A DNA stretch of 64,000 nt from Aquitalea denitrificans (GTDB lineage Bacteria; Pseudomonadota; Gammaproteobacteria; Burkholderiales; Chromobacteriaceae), in the NCBI RefSeq assembly GCF_009856625.1, contig NZ_CP047241.1, forward strand, positions 1,860,001 through 1,924,000. Direction: 5' to 3'. Position numbers and translations under genes: made by a program. Every line of letters starts with the position of its first letter. The stretch's first letter is position 1. The notes under the pieces are model-generated. The model did not search any database. It worked only from the letters and a program-made list of their open reading frames with translations, and was not told the origin of the DNA. Positions 8,961 to 18,599 of this stretch are shown here, in pieces.

Positions 8961-10397
8961 ATGATCAACAGAATCACCCTGGGCCTGTTGCTGGCGGCTG
9001 CGCTAAGCGCCTGCGCCACACCGCCCGCCATCGATGGCAGCCAGCTGCCGGCCACCCCGGCCAGCTACAAGAACCCGCCAGCGGCCACACTGGCCGACGG
9101 TAGCTGGACGCTGGCGGCACCGGCCGATGCCGCCACCCGTGGCGACTGGTGGCTGGCCTATCAGGACAGCACGCTGAACCGGCTGATCGACAGCGCGCTG
9201 CAACACAATACCGACCTCGCTGCTGCGGCGGCCCGCCTGCAACAGGCCCGCGCCGCACTGGGCGTGGCCGATGCCGACCGTATGCCGCAACTGGGCGTGA
9301 ATATCGGCAATGCGCGCGGCACGCAAGCCGGGGCCGGGCCGTCCGGCACCAGCTTGCTGAACAGCAGCAACACCACGCCGGTGAAGCTGACCAGCGTCGG
9401 GGCCAATTTCAGCTATGAAATCGACCTGGCCGGTCGGCTGTCCGGTGCCAGCCGCGCCGCCGCGCTGGATGCCGAGGCCAGCGCCGCGTTGCTGCAGGGC
9501 AGCCGTCTGCTGGTTGCCAGCCAGGTGGCACAGACTTACTTCAGCCTGCGTCTGCTAGACCAGCAACGTCAGCTGTTGCAAGACACCGTGCAGTCCTATG
9601 CCAGCACGGCACAGCTCACCCGCCAGCGTTATCAGGCAGGGGAGGAGTCCGGGCTGTCGCTGGCACGCATCGAGGCCGACAGCGAAGCCACCCGCGCCCA
9701 GGCCATTGCGCTGGACCGCCAGCGCGCCCAGCTGGAAAACGCACTGGCGGTGCTGACCGGCCAGCCGGCGTCCGGCTTCAGGCTGGAAGAGGCCAGCTGG
9801 AATGCCAGCCTGCCGCAGATTCCCGCTGGCTTGCCCGCTGCCATGCTGGCCCGCCGTCCTGATGTGGCGGCAGCCCAGCGCAAGCTGCTGGCGGCCCAGA
9901 CCCGCGTCGGTGTGGCGCAAGCCGCCTGGTTTCCGGACCTGACACTGACCTCGGCCGGTGGCTATGCCAGCTCGCAGCTGCGCGACATCTTCCGCTGGTC
10001 GGCCCGCGCCTGGTCGGTAGAGGGCCTGCTGTCCTTGCCACTGTTTGATGGTGGCCGCCGTCAGGCGCTGCTGGGTTCGGCCCGGGCTGATATGGAACTG
10101 GCGCTGGCTGATTACCGTCAAAGCATCTTGCAGTCGCTGGCCGAGGTGGAGGATTCGCTCAGCGACATCCGCCTGCTGGCGCAGCAGGAAGAGGCCCAGC
10201 AGCAGGCCGTAGCCAGTGCCAGCCGGGCCAGCGCCATGGCGGATTCGCGCTATCGCAACGGCCAGACCGGCCAGCTTGATCTGCTGGATGCCCAGCGTAG
10301 CGAACTGTCCATCCGGCGTCAGGCGCTGAGCATCCGTCAGGACCGCTATCTGGCCTCGCTCAGCCTGATTCGCGCGCTGGGCGGCAGCTGGGATTGA
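8961..10397 (+). CDS. Outer-membrane efflux lipoprotein (OprN / NodT family)
   Basis: A 478-residue TolC-like outer-membrane channel. A lipoprotein signal ends in LSAC with Cys18 as the lipidation residue. Two repeats of the outer-membrane-efflux domain follow (about residues 65-265 and 290-470), with conserved features such as NTDLAAAAARLQQARA, FSYEIDLAGRLSGA, LARRPDVAAAQRKL and LPLFDGGRRQALL. It is the third gene of the operon and completes the tripartite pump. Confidence 0.93.
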   Translation: MINRITLGLLLAAALSACATPPAIDGSQLPATPASYKNPPAATLADGSWTLAAPADAATRGDWWLAYQDSTLNRLIDSALQHNTDLAAAAARLQQARAALGVADADRMPQLGVNIGNARGTQAGAGPSGTSLLNSSNTTPVKLTSVGANFSYEIDLAGRLSGASRAAALDAEASAALLQGSRLLVASQVAQTYFSLRLLDQQRQLLQDTVQSYASTAQLTRQRYQAGEESGLSLARIEADSEATRAQAIALDRQRAQLENALAVLTGQPASGFRLEEASWNASLPQIPAGLPAAMLARRPDVAAAQRKLLAAQTRVGVAQAAWFPDLTLTSAGGYASSQLRDIFRWSARAWSVEGLLSLPLFDGGRRQALLGSARADMELALADYRQSILQSLAEVEDSLSDIRLLAQQEEAQQQAVASASRASAMADSRYRNGQTGQLDLLDAQRSELSIRRQALSIRQDRYLASLSLIRALGGSWD

Positions 10398-10429
10398 TTG
10401 CATTCATCAAGTCATGGAAAGGAAACATC

Positions 10430-10621
10430 ATGAACAAGATATTAGGCAGCCTGGTGCTGATAGCGGCCTGCAGCGTGCAGGCTAATGCCGGTACTGGCCG
10501 GACGGATGCATCCGCACCTGCCAGCGCCAGCACATCGCCAACCCGCAATGCCAACGATGCCTTCTGCACCGCAGGCACCCCGTGCGAGGTCAACCGCCAC
10601 CGTGCCGGTGAATATCACTGA
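10430..10621 (+). CDS. Small secreted protein of unknown function at the end of the RND operon
   Basis: A 63-residue protein starting at ATG 10430, preceded by GGAAAGGA. A clear signal peptide (MNKILGSLVLIAACSVQANA) is followed by a Ser/Ala/Thr-rich linker and a short tail with two cysteines (DAFCTAGTPCEVNRHR). It lies 32 bp after the outer-membrane factor and just before a strong terminator, so it is most likely the last cistron of the pump operon. No family recognised. Confidence 0.6.
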   Translation: MNKILGSLVLIAACSVQANAGTGRTDASAPASASTSPTRNANDAFCTAGTPCEVNRHRAGEYH

Positions 10622-10636
10622 GCATCATCATCATTT

Positions 10637-10667
10637 GAAAAAGGCCATGCATTGCATGGCCTTTTTT
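10637..10667 (+). terminator. Rho-independent terminator of the RND operon
   Basis: Perfect hairpin with arms AAAAGGCCATGC and GCATGGCCTTTT around a short ATT loop, followed by T residues. It ends the pump operon and also faces the convergent LysR gene, so it could act in both directions. Confidence 0.85.
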
Positions 10668-10688
10668 GTGTGGGCATGCGCTGAAGAT

Positions 10689-11648
10689 TCAGCGCTGGTG
10701 GTAGGCAGCGTGGGCGGCGGCCAGCTCCTCGCTGGTGAGTACAAATTCGTGGCTGTCGCGCAGCCGTGCAATGGCCTGGTCGATAAAGGCCCTTACCCGG
10801 CCAGGCAGGGCATTGCGGCTGCCGTAGTACAGATGCAGCGCAATCGGGGTGCTGAGGTGCGGCAGCAGCAGCGGTACCAGCCGCCCGCTGCGGATATGCG
10901 CTGCGGCGGACAGATTGGCCAATTGGCCCACCACCTGGCCGGACAGCACGGCTTGCAGTTCCAGCTCGGTATCGTTGCTGTAAAAAGCCGGGGTGAAGTG
11001 ACGCTGTTCCACCGTGCCGTCCACATTGAGATACCAGGGCGACACTTTGCCGCTGACCGGGTGGCGAAACATGCTGCAGCGGTGGTGGGTGAGCGCATCC
11101 AGGCTGGAGGGCAGGCCGTGGCGGTCCAGATACTGCGGGGCGGCGCATACGATAAGCTGCACCGGAAACAGCCGGCGGCTGATTACTCCGTCCTGGGCTG
11201 ATGCGCCGATACGAAAGCCCACATCCACCCGGTCCAGCACCCAGTCACCAATGCCGTCATCCAGTTGCACGTCGGGCCGCACATCGGGATGGGTGCGGCA
11301 GAATTCATCCAGCACCGGCATCAGGATGCCGGCAAAGGACGACTTGGGGCCGACAATCCGCAGTGGCCCGGCCATCCCTTCCTTGCCGGCACGAGCGTTG
11401 CCGACGGCACGCTCCAGCGTGGCCAGTGCCGGCTGGGCATCCTCCAGAAACTGCTGGCCTTCCGCGGTCAGTGCCAGGCTACGGGTAGTGCGATGCAACA
11501 AGCGCACGCCCAGATGTTTTTCCAGCAGGGCAATGGCCTGGGTAGCGGCCTGCGGCGTTACCCCTTGCGCCAGTGCGGCCTGGCGGATGCTGCCCAGTTC
11601 CACGGCCTTGGCAAACATGGCAATGGAGCGCAATTCGTTGATGGCCAT
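10689..11648 (-). CDS. LysR-family transcriptional regulator
   Basis: A 319-residue LysR regulator. The N-terminal helix-turn-helix (residues about 5-62) reads AVELGSIRQAALAQGVTPQAATQAIALLEKHLG then LLHRTTRSLALTAEG. The effector domain follows from about residue 90. It is divergent from the short-chain dehydrogenase gene with a 128-bp intergenic region, the usual arrangement for a LysR protein controlling its neighbour. Confidence 0.88.
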   Translation of the reverse strand: MAINELRSIAMFAKAVELGSIRQAALAQGVTPQAATQAIALLEKHLGVRLLHRTTRSLALTAEGQQFLEDAQPALATLERAVGNARAGKEGMAGPLRIVGPKSSFAGILMPVLDEFCRTHPDVRPDVQLDDGIGDWVLDRVDVGFRIGASAQDGVISRRLFPVQLIVCAAPQYLDRHGLPSSLDALTHHRCSMFRHPVSGKVSPWYLNVDGTVEQRHFTPAFYSNDTELELQAVLSGQVVGQLANLSAAAHIRSGRLVPLLLPHLSTPIALHLYYGSRNALPGRVRAFIDQAIARLRDSHEFVLTSEELAAAHAAYHQR

Positions 11649-11776
11649 GGTTTTCCTTGTGCAGCTGCGTAGTAAATATCAATAAAAAATTGCTACTGGA
11701 GCAAGTTTAAACCGGCTATTCGCTTGATAGTGGCGTTTCTATAGTGTCGTCATGTCAACAGCGGACGAACAAAATC

Positions 11777-12625
11777 ATGAGCAAGGACGTATTGGTGGTG
11801 GTGGGCGCAGGGCAGATTGGCCAGGCCATTGCGCGGCGGGTGGGGGTGGGCCGGCAGATTCTGCTGGCATCGTTGAATCTGGATGAAGCCGAGCAGGCGG
11901 TCAGCCTGTTTCGCAATGCCGGCTATCAGGCCACGGCGGCGACAGTGGATGTAGGCGCGCGGGACTCGGTGCAGGCACTGGTGGCGCAGGCCAGCCGGAT
12001 GGGCTCGGTCAGCGGTCTGATTCATGCCGCTGGGGTGTCGCCGTCACAGGCCCCGCTGGAAACCATTCTGCGGGTGGACTTGTACGGCACAGCGCTGGTG
12101 CTGGAGCTGTTTGGCAATGTGATGGCGACAGGCGGCTCCGCGGTGGTGATTGCCTCCCAGTCCGGCCATCGCCTGCCAGCGCTGACGCAGCAGCAGGACA
12201 GTGCGCTGGCCATGACACCCACCGAGCAGCTACTGCAGCTGGACTTCCTGCAGGCCGGGCAGGTAGCCGATACCCTGCATGCCTACCAGCTGTCCAAGCG
12301 CGGCAATGCACTGCGTGTGATGGCAGAGGCGGTGCGTTGGGGCCAGCGTGGCGCGCGGGTGAATACCATCAGCCCCGGCATCATCATCACCCCGCTGGCC
12401 AATGCCGAGTTGAACGGCCCGCGTGGTGCCGGCTACCGCAATATGCTCAGCGCCAGCCCGGTGGGACGCGCCGGCACGCCGGACGAAGTGGCCCAGCTGG
12501 CTGCCCTGCTGATGGGGCCGGATGGCACTTTTATCACCGGCAGTGATTTTCTGATGGATGGCGGCGTGACCGCAGCCTTCCGTTTTGGTGATATCCAGCA
12601 GCCGGCCCTCAGCCCTGTGCCGTAG
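11777..12625 (+). CDS. Short-chain dehydrogenase/reductase (SDR)
   Basis: A 282-residue NAD(P)-dependent SDR oxidoreductase. The Rossmann glycine motif GAGQIGQAIA is at the N-terminus, the catalytic serine region is VIASQSGHRLP, the catalytic Tyr and Lys are in AYQLSKRGN, and the family C-terminus TFITGSDFLMDGG is present. The insertion between Ser and Tyr is longer than usual. I chose the ATG at 11777 because the fold begins there; an upstream ATG at 11744 would add 11 non-conserved residues. Substrate unknown. Its 3' end overlaps the convergent AraC gene by 17 bp. Confidence 0.85.
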   Translation: MSKDVLVVVGAGQIGQAIARRVGVGRQILLASLNLDEAEQAVSLFRNAGYQATAATVDVGARDSVQALVAQASRMGSVSGLIHAAGVSPSQAPLETILRVDLYGTALVLELFGNVMATGGSAVVIASQSGHRLPALTQQQDSALAMTPTEQLLQLDFLQAGQVADTLHAYQLSKRGNALRVMAEAVRWGQRGARVNTISPGIIITPLANAELNGPRGAGYRNMLSASPVGRAGTPDEVAQLAALLMGPDGTFITGSDFLMDGGVTAAFRFGDIQQPALSPVP

Positions 12626-13385
12626 CCTGGCGGTACTGGCGCGGGGTAAAGCCGGTCAGTGCCTTGAACTGGCGGCTGAAGGCGCTGTGGTCGGTATAAC
12701 CGCATTGCAGTGCTACATCGGTGATGGCCATGTCGGTGTGCAGCAGGCGGTGGGCATGTTCCAGCCTGGCCTTGTGTATCATCTGGCGCGGGGTCAGATG
12801 AAACACTTTCTTGCAATAGCGTTCCAGCTGGGCGGCCGATACCCCGGCAATCCGTGTCAGCTCTTCCATGCTGATGGGATGGTTGAAGTGCTTGCGGATA
12901 AAGTCATCCACTGCTACCAGCCGCTTGTAAGCCGGATGGGTCTTGCTGGCGGATTGCAGGTCCAGTGAAATGCCGATCAGGCCGATGATATCCCCCGCCG
13001 CACTGTATAGCGGCCATTTGTAGGTCAGGCACCAGCCGGGTTCCCGGCTCTTGAACAGGTGCAGCTCCAGCTGGTTTTCCAGCACCCGCCCTTCTTGCAG
13101 TACCTGCATGTCCTGCTCGGTATAGCCCGGCCCCAACTGGGCGGGAAATACCTGCGCGCTGGTCTTGCCCAGCAGCGGTTGCAGGCTTTTCAGGCCGCAG
13201 CGCGCCACCAGTGTGCTGTTGGCGCACAGATAGCGCGCCTGGCTGTCCTTGATGAAGATGGCCGCGTTGGGGATGAGGTCCAGCACCGGCAGCAGCGGTG
13301 CCACCCCGGCCAGCAGCGCCTCGATTGTTGCCGGACGCATTTTTTCCTGCCATTGCGCGATGGTGTCCACCAGGTCGCCTGTCAT
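12609..13385 (-). CDS. PAS-domain AraC-family transcriptional regulator
   Basis: A 258-residue regulator. A PAS-like sensor domain covers residues about 25-145 (LIPNAAIFIKDSQARYLCANSTL, then GDIIGLIGISLDL); the C-terminal AraC domain (about 160-255) has two helix-turn-helix motifs, ending in ALQCGYTDHSAFSRQFKALTGFTPRQYR. Start at 13385 is favoured by AAGGGAGA just upstream; an ATG at 13415 also exists. It diverges from the hydroxyproline cluster across 275 bp, so it is the best candidate regulator of that cluster. Confidence 0.87.
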   Translation of the reverse strand: MTGDLVDTIAQWQEKMRPATIEALLAGVAPLLPVLDLIPNAAIFIKDSQARYLCANSTLVARCGLKSLQPLLGKTSAQVFPAQLGPGYTEQDMQVLQEGRVLENQLELHLFKSREPGWCLTYKWPLYSAAGDIIGLIGISLDLQSASKTHPAYKRLVAVDDFIRKHFNHPISMEELTRIAGVSAAQLERYCKKVFHLTPRQMIHKARLEHAHRLLHTDMAITDVALQCGYTDHSAFSRQFKALTGFTPRQYRQATAQG

Positions 13386-13660
13386 CAGCTTTCTCCCTTC
13401 CCCTTGAGGTATCACCCCGGTGGCCGTCCGGCAGCGGTTTTGATCGCGAAAACGCCAATTGTGCCGATTTCGTCATTGTCGCTGATGATAACCATCAAGA
13501 ATGTTGGCGGCAATAAAGCCATTCTATGCAGGTGCTGACGCAGACGGATGCGGCACGAAGATGCAATGGAATCAAGGCACTGCAAGGAATCGCCCTGCCT
13601 GGCCCGGCCTGCTGCATCTGTCCGCCATCCGTCATTCACGTTTTCAGAATGGACAGGCGA

Positions 13661-14587
13661 ATGAAACAGATACACATCATCGACTCCCACACCGGGGGCG
13701 AACCCACCCGGCTGGTGATGCAAGGATTTCCGGCGCTGAGCGGCGGCAGCATGGCCGAGCAGCGCGAGCAATTGCGTCAGCAGCACGACCAGTGGCGTCG
13801 GGCCTGTTTGCTGGAGCCGCGTGGCAGCGAGGTGTTGGTGGGCGCGCTGTATTGCCCGCCGGTGTCGCCCGATGCCACTTGCGGGGTGATCTTCTTCAAC
13901 AACACCGGTTATCTGGGCATGTGCGGCCACGGCACCATCGGCCTGATTGCCTCGCTGCATTACCAGGGCCTGATTGCACCGGGCGTACACAAGATCGACA
14001 CCCCGGTGGGGCCGGTCAGCGCCACCCTGCATGAGGATGGCGCGGTGACGCTGGGCAATGTGCCGGCTTACCGCTATCGCCAGCAGGTGGCGGTGGATGT
14101 GCCCGGCTACGGTGTGTTTCACGGTGATATTGCCTGGGGCGGCAACTGGTTCTTCCTGGTGTCCGAACACGGCATGGTGCTGGAAATGGCCAATGTGGAA
14201 GCGCTGACAGCCTTCACCTGGGCCATGTTGCAAGCGCTGGAAGCACAGGGCATCACCGGGGCCGATGGCGCGCTGATCGACCACGTGGAGCTGTTTGCCG
14301 ACGATGCCAGTGCCGACAGCCGCAATTTCGTCATGTGTCCGGGCAAGGCCTACGACCGTTCGCCCTGCGGCACCGGTACCAGCGCCAAGCTGGCCTGTCT
14401 GGCCGCCGACGGCAAGCTGGTCGAAGGCGAAGACTGGGTGCAGGCCGGCATCACCGGCAGCCAGTTCATCGGCCAATACCGGAGGGAGGGGGATTGCATC
14501 CATCCCTTCATTACCGGCCGCGCCTACGTCACCGCCAGCAGCACGCTGTTGATTGACGAGCAAGACCCTTTCGCCTGGGGCATCTGA
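13661..14587 (+). CDS. lhpA: 4-hydroxyproline 2-epimerase (proline racemase family)
   Basis: A 308-residue proline-racemase-family enzyme that converts trans-4-hydroxy-L-proline to cis-4-hydroxy-D-proline, the first step of bacterial hydroxyproline use. Both catalytic cysteines are present: MCGHGTIG and SPCGTGTS. Cys at the first site marks epimerase/racemase rather than the dehydratase, which has Ser/Thr. The DSHTGGEPTR N-terminal motif fixes the start at ATG 13661; residues predicted upstream of it are not conserved. First gene of a same-strand cluster containing the whole pathway. Confidence 0.93.
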   Translation: MKQIHIIDSHTGGEPTRLVMQGFPALSGGSMAEQREQLRQQHDQWRRACLLEPRGSEVLVGALYCPPVSPDATCGVIFFNNTGYLGMCGHGTIGLIASLHYQGLIAPGVHKIDTPVGPVSATLHEDGAVTLGNVPAYRYRQQVAVDVPGYGVFHGDIAWGGNWFFLVSEHGMVLEMANVEALTAFTWAMLQALEAQGITGADGALIDHVELFADDASADSRNFVMCPGKAYDRSPCGTGTSAKLACLAADGKLVEGEDWVQAGITGSQFIGQYRREGDCIHPFITGRAYVTASSTLLIDEQDPFAWGI

Positions 14588-14645
14588 ACCCCGCGTTAGA
14601 CCGACATCCCCCACACACATATCCAAGCTGCAAGGAGCAATAACA

Positions 14646-15593
14646 ATGAGCGACAACATTTTCACCGGCTGCATCCCGGCCCTGATGACCCCGTGTACCG
14701 CCGAGCGCAAGCCGGATTTTGACGCGCTGGTGGCAAAGGGCCGCGAGCTGATTGCTGCCGGCATGAGCGCGGTGGTGTATTGCGGCTCCATGGGCGACTG
14801 GCCGCTCTTAACCGAAGCCGAGCGCCAGGAAGGCGTGGCCCGCCTGGTGGCCGCCGGCGTGCCTACGATTGTCGGCACCGGTGCGGTGAATACCCGCGAG
14901 GCGGTATCCCATGCCGCCCATGCCGCCCGCGTTGGCGCGCATGGCCTGATGGTGATTCCGCGCGTGCTGTCGCGTGGTGCGTCCCCGACCGCGCAAAAGG
15001 CCCACTTTTCCGCCATTCTGGCTGCCGCGCCCGACTTGCCCGCAGTCATCTACAACAGCCCCTACTACGGCTTTGCCACCCGTGCCGATTTGTTCTTCGA
15101 ACTGCGCCGCAGCTATCCCAACCTGATCGGCTTCAAGGAATTCGGCGGTGCCGCCGACATGCGCTACGCCGCCGAGCACATCACCTCGCAGGATGATCAG
15201 GTCACCCTGATGGTGGGGGTGGACACCCAGGTGGTGCATGGCTTCGTCAACTGCAATGCCACCGGCGCCATTACCGGCATCGGCAATGCGCTGCCGCGCG
15301 AGGTGCTGCATCTGGTGGCGCTGAGCAAGGCCGCCGCCAAGGGCGACGCGGTGGCGCGCCGTCAGGCGCGCGAGCTGGAATCCGCGCTGGCGGTGCTGTC
15401 CTCCTTCGATGAAGGCTGCGATCTGGTGCTGTATTACAAGTACCTGATGGTGCTGAACGGCGATACCGAATACAGCCTGCACTTCAACGAAACCGACGCC
15501 CTGACCGAAGCCCAGCGCCGCTATGCCGAAACCCAGTACACGCTGTTCCGTAGCTGGTATCGCAACTGGTCGGCCGGGCTGAATGTGGCCTGA
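14646..15593 (+). CDS. lhpC: Delta1-pyrroline-4-hydroxy-2-carboxylate deaminase (DapA/NAL family)
   Basis: A 315-residue TIM-barrel lyase of the dihydrodipicolinate synthase family. The Schiff-base lysine is in NLIGFKEFGG and the catalytic tyrosine in AVIYNSPYYG. Beside the epimerase and semialdehyde dehydrogenase, the expected role is deamination of pyrroline-4-hydroxy-2-carboxylate to 2-oxoglutarate semialdehyde (third step). The start at 14646 follows AAGGAGCAATAACA. Length is typical. Confidence 0.9.
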   Translation: MSDNIFTGCIPALMTPCTAERKPDFDALVAKGRELIAAGMSAVVYCGSMGDWPLLTEAERQEGVARLVAAGVPTIVGTGAVNTREAVSHAAHAARVGAHGLMVIPRVLSRGASPTAQKAHFSAILAAAPDLPAVIYNSPYYGFATRADLFFELRRSYPNLIGFKEFGGAADMRYAAEHITSQDDQVTLMVGVDTQVVHGFVNCNATGAITGIGNALPREVLHLVALSKAAAKGDAVARRQARELESALAVLSSFDEGCDLVLYYKYLMVLNGDTEYSLHFNETDALTEAQRRYAETQYTLFRSWYRNWSAGLNVA

Positions 15594-15660
15594 GCCAGAC
15601 CCTGAGCAGCCGTGCCACGCCCGCTGCGTGGCCGGGACTTCATTTCAAGCAGGAAACCCT

Positions 15661-17232
15661 ATGAATCTGACAGGCAAGATGCTGATTGGCGGCCAGTCCC
15701 TTGGCGGCAAGCGTGAAGCGCAGCACGCCATCAACCCGTCCACCGGCCAGACCCTGCAACCGGGCTATGCCGGGGGCGATCAGGCTCAGGTGGAACAGGC
15801 GTGCGCGCTGGCCTGGGCGGCGTTTGACAGCTACCGCGAAACCACGCCGGCCCAGCGGGCGCAGTTGCTGGAAACCATTGCCGAAGAAATCGAAGCGCTG
15901 GGCGATGCGCTGATTGAACGCGCCATGCTGGAAACCGGCTTGCCGCAAGCCCGCTTGCAGGGCGAACGGGCCCGCACCTGCGGCCAGCTACGCATGTTTG
16001 CCCGTACCGTGAGGGCTGGCGAATGGCTGGATGTGCGGGTCGACCAGGCCCAGCCCGCGCGCCAGCCGCTGCCGCGTGCCGACTTGCGCCAGCGCCAGAT
16101 CCCGCTGGGGCCGGTGGCCGTTTTCGGGGCCAGCAACTTTCCGCTGGCCTTCTCGGTGGCCGGGGGCGATACCGCCTCGGCACTGGCGGCCGGTTGCCCG
16201 GTCATCGTCAAGGCGCACAGCGCCCATCCCGGTACCAGCGAGCTGGTGGGCCAGGCCATTGTGCGTGCGCTGGAACAGTGCGGCCTGCCCGCCGGAGTAT
16301 TCGCCCTGCTGTTTGGCAGTGGCCGCGCAGTAGGGCAGGCACTGGTCAACGATGCGCGCATCAAGGCAGTGGGTTTTACCGGCTCGCGTGCCGGCGGGCT
16401 GGCCTTGTGTCAGAGCGCACAGCAGCGTGCGGAGCCGATTCCGGTGTATGCGGAAATGAGCTCCACCAACCCGGTGTTCCTGCTGCCCGCTGCCTTGCAG
16501 GCACGCGGCGAGGTGCTGGCGCAGGGCTTTGTCGGCTCGCTGACGCAGGGGGCAGGGCAGTTCTGTACCAATCCCGGCCTGCTGGTGGCGCTACAAGGGC
16601 CGGCGCTGGAACAGTTTGTCGCCAGCGCGGCTGATTTGCTGCAACACAGTGCGGCGCAAACCATGCTGACGCCCGGCATCTGGGCGGCGTATCAGGACGG
16701 GGTGGACAGCCTGTCCCGCCATGCCAGCACCGTGGCCAAGGGCGTGTTGCCCACCGGCCCCAACCAGTGCCAGCCGCAGTTACTGCGGGTGCGGGCGGCG
16801 GAGTATCTGGCCAATCCGGCCTTGCAGGCCGAGGTATTCGGCGCAGCCGCGCTGATTGTGCAATGCAGCGATGAGGTGGAGCTGCTGCAACTGGCCGAGG
16901 CGCTGGAAGGCCAGCTTACCGCCACGCTGCAACTGGATGACGACGATATCGCGCTGGCACGCCGCCTGTTGCCGGTGCTGGAGCGCAAGGCTGGCCGCAT
17001 CCTGGTCAATGGCTGGCCCACCGGGGTGGAAGTGTGCGATGCCATGGTGCATGGCGGGCCGTTCCCGGCCACGTCGGATGTGCGCTCCACCTCGGTGGGG
17101 ACGGCAGCCATCCAGCGCTTCCTGCGCCCGGTGTGCTATCAGGACCTGCCGGATGCACTGCTGCCAACCGCGCTGAAACATGCCAATCCGCAGGGCTTGC
17201 CGCGCCTGCTGGATGGCGTGCGGGAGGCCTGA
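15661..17232 (+). CDS. lhpG: 2-oxoglutarate semialdehyde (2,5-dioxovalerate) dehydrogenase
   Basis: A 523-residue aldehyde dehydrogenase of the alpha-ketoglutarate semialdehyde type, making 2-oxoglutarate in the last step of hydroxyproline catabolism. Signature stretches include VAVFGASNFPLAFSVAGGD, the NAD-binding KAVGFTGSRAGG, catalytic Glu in VYAEMSSTNPVF and catalytic Cys in GAGQFCTNPGL. ATG 15661 follows AGGAAACCCT. It lies between the deaminase and the FAD dehydrogenase, 3 bp before the latter. Confidence 0.92.
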   Translation: MNLTGKMLIGGQSLGGKREAQHAINPSTGQTLQPGYAGGDQAQVEQACALAWAAFDSYRETTPAQRAQLLETIAEEIEALGDALIERAMLETGLPQARLQGERARTCGQLRMFARTVRAGEWLDVRVDQAQPARQPLPRADLRQRQIPLGPVAVFGASNFPLAFSVAGGDTASALAAGCPVIVKAHSAHPGTSELVGQAIVRALEQCGLPAGVFALLFGSGRAVGQALVNDARIKAVGFTGSRAGGLALCQSAQQRAEPIPVYAEMSSTNPVFLLPAALQARGEVLAQGFVGSLTQGAGQFCTNPGLLVALQGPALEQFVASAADLLQHSAAQTMLTPGIWAAYQDGVDSLSRHASTVAKGVLPTGPNQCQPQLLRVRAAEYLANPALQAEVFGAAALIVQCSDEVELLQLAEALEGQLTATLQLDDDDIALARRLLPVLERKAGRILVNGWPTGVEVCDAMVHGGPFPATSDVRSTSVGTAAIQRFLRPVCYQDLPDALLPTALKHANPQGLPRLLDGVREA

Positions 17233-17235
17233 ATC

Positions 17236-18498
17236 ATGGCCGATACCCTTGTTGCGGGCGACGAAGTCATCGTGGTGGGGGCCGGTGTGGTCGGCATCGC
17301 TATTGCGCTGCAACTGCGGCTGGAAGGCTTTGCCGTCACCCTGCTGGACCGTGGCGAACCGGCCATGGAAACCAGCTATGGCAATGCCGGTGCCTTTGCC
17401 ATCAGCGATGTGATACCGCTGGCCGAACCCGGCGTGCTGCGCAAGGTGCCCGGCTGGATGCTGGACCCGCTGGGGCCGCTGGCCCTGCGCTGGCGCTATC
17501 TGCCCAGCCTGCTGCCGTGGCTGCTGCGCTTTCTTGCCGCCAGCCGCCCCAGCCGGGTGGCCACACTCACCCGCGATCTGTCCGCCTTGCTGAGGCGGGT
17601 GAATCAGGACTACGCCGCCCTGATCGCTCAAGCCGGGCTGGGGGCCATGTGGCGACGTCACGGCAACCTCACCCTCTACCGCAACCAGCAGGAGTTCGAC
17701 GCCGCCTTGCCAGCCTGGGAGGAAAAACGCCGCCACGGCGTGCAGTGGCAGGCCTTGTCACGCAGCCAGTTGCTGGCGCAGGAACCCCTGCTGGCCGAAG
17801 AGTGGCAATGCGCGGTGCGGGTGCCGGACTGGTCGCATGTGGACGATCCCTACACCTTCAGCTGCGGCCTGTTCGATGCCTTTGTCCGTGAAGGCGGGCG
17901 TTTTGTGCAGGATGAAGTGCTGGCCACGCTGGAGCAGGGTGGGAGAGTCAGCGGGGTGGAAACGGCCAGTCATGGCCGCTTGCAGGCAGCCGCCACAGTG
18001 ATTGCCTGCGGCGTGTGGAGCGACCGTTTTACCCGCCAGCATCATTACCGCGTGCCGCTGGAAAGCGAGCGCGGCTATCACGTCAACCTGCCCAAGGCCG
18101 GGGTGAAGCTGCACCACTTCATCCAGTGTGCCAGCGAAAGCTTTGTCATCCTGCCCATGGCCGATGGCGGCCTGCGGCTGGCCGGCACGGTGGAGCTGGC
18201 GCATCGCGATGCCCCGGCCGACTGGCGGCGCGCCCACATCCTGCTGGACAAGGCACGGCGCATCGTCGGCGATTTTTCCACCGCAGACATGACGGTATGG
18301 ATGGGCAATCGCCCCTCGCTGCCGGATACCGTCCCGATTATCGGCCCGGCCCCGCAGCAGCCCGGCCTGTGGTTTGCCACCGGTCATGGCCATCTGGGCC
18401 TCACCCTGGCCGCCACCACCGCGGTGCTGCTGACCAGCATGCTGCAAGGCAGGACGCCAGCGCTGGACATGCAGCCCTACCGCATGTGTCGTTTTTGA
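17236..18498 (+). CDS. FAD-dependent D-amino-acid dehydrogenase, probably D-hydroxyproline dehydrogenase
   Basis: A 420-residue DAO/DadA-family flavoprotein. The N-terminal FAD motif is VIVVGAGVVGIAIALQL followed by the ribose-binding acidic residue in LLDRGEPA; ETSYGNAGAF is typical of DadA-like enzymes; the C-terminal FAD segment reads WFATGHGHLGLTLA. Context gives the substrate: cis-4-hydroxy-D-proline made by the epimerase, oxidised to the pyrroline that the deaminase uses. Electrons would go to the respiratory chain rather than oxygen (inference from family). Confidence 0.87.
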   Translation: MADTLVAGDEVIVVGAGVVGIAIALQLRLEGFAVTLLDRGEPAMETSYGNAGAFAISDVIPLAEPGVLRKVPGWMLDPLGPLALRWRYLPSLLPWLLRFLAASRPSRVATLTRDLSALLRRVNQDYAALIAQAGLGAMWRRHGNLTLYRNQQEFDAALPAWEEKRRHGVQWQALSRSQLLAQEPLLAEEWQCAVRVPDWSHVDDPYTFSCGLFDAFVREGGRFVQDEVLATLEQGGRVSGVETASHGRLQAAATVIACGVWSDRFTRQHHYRVPLESERGYHVNLPKAGVKLHHFIQCASESFVILPMADGGLRLAGTVELAHRDAPADWRRAHILLDKARRIVGDFSTADMTVWMGNRPSLPDTVPIIGPAPQQPGLWFATGHGHLGLTLAATTAVLLTSMLQGRTPALDMQPYRMCRF

Positions 18499-18599
18499 TC
18501 CTGCCTCGGGCCGGCGCAGACCGGTAAGGGCAGGAGAGCAGTAGCAGGGGGAACCACCTGGTTTCTCTTGAATAAATGCAGCATCAAAGGAGAAATGAC

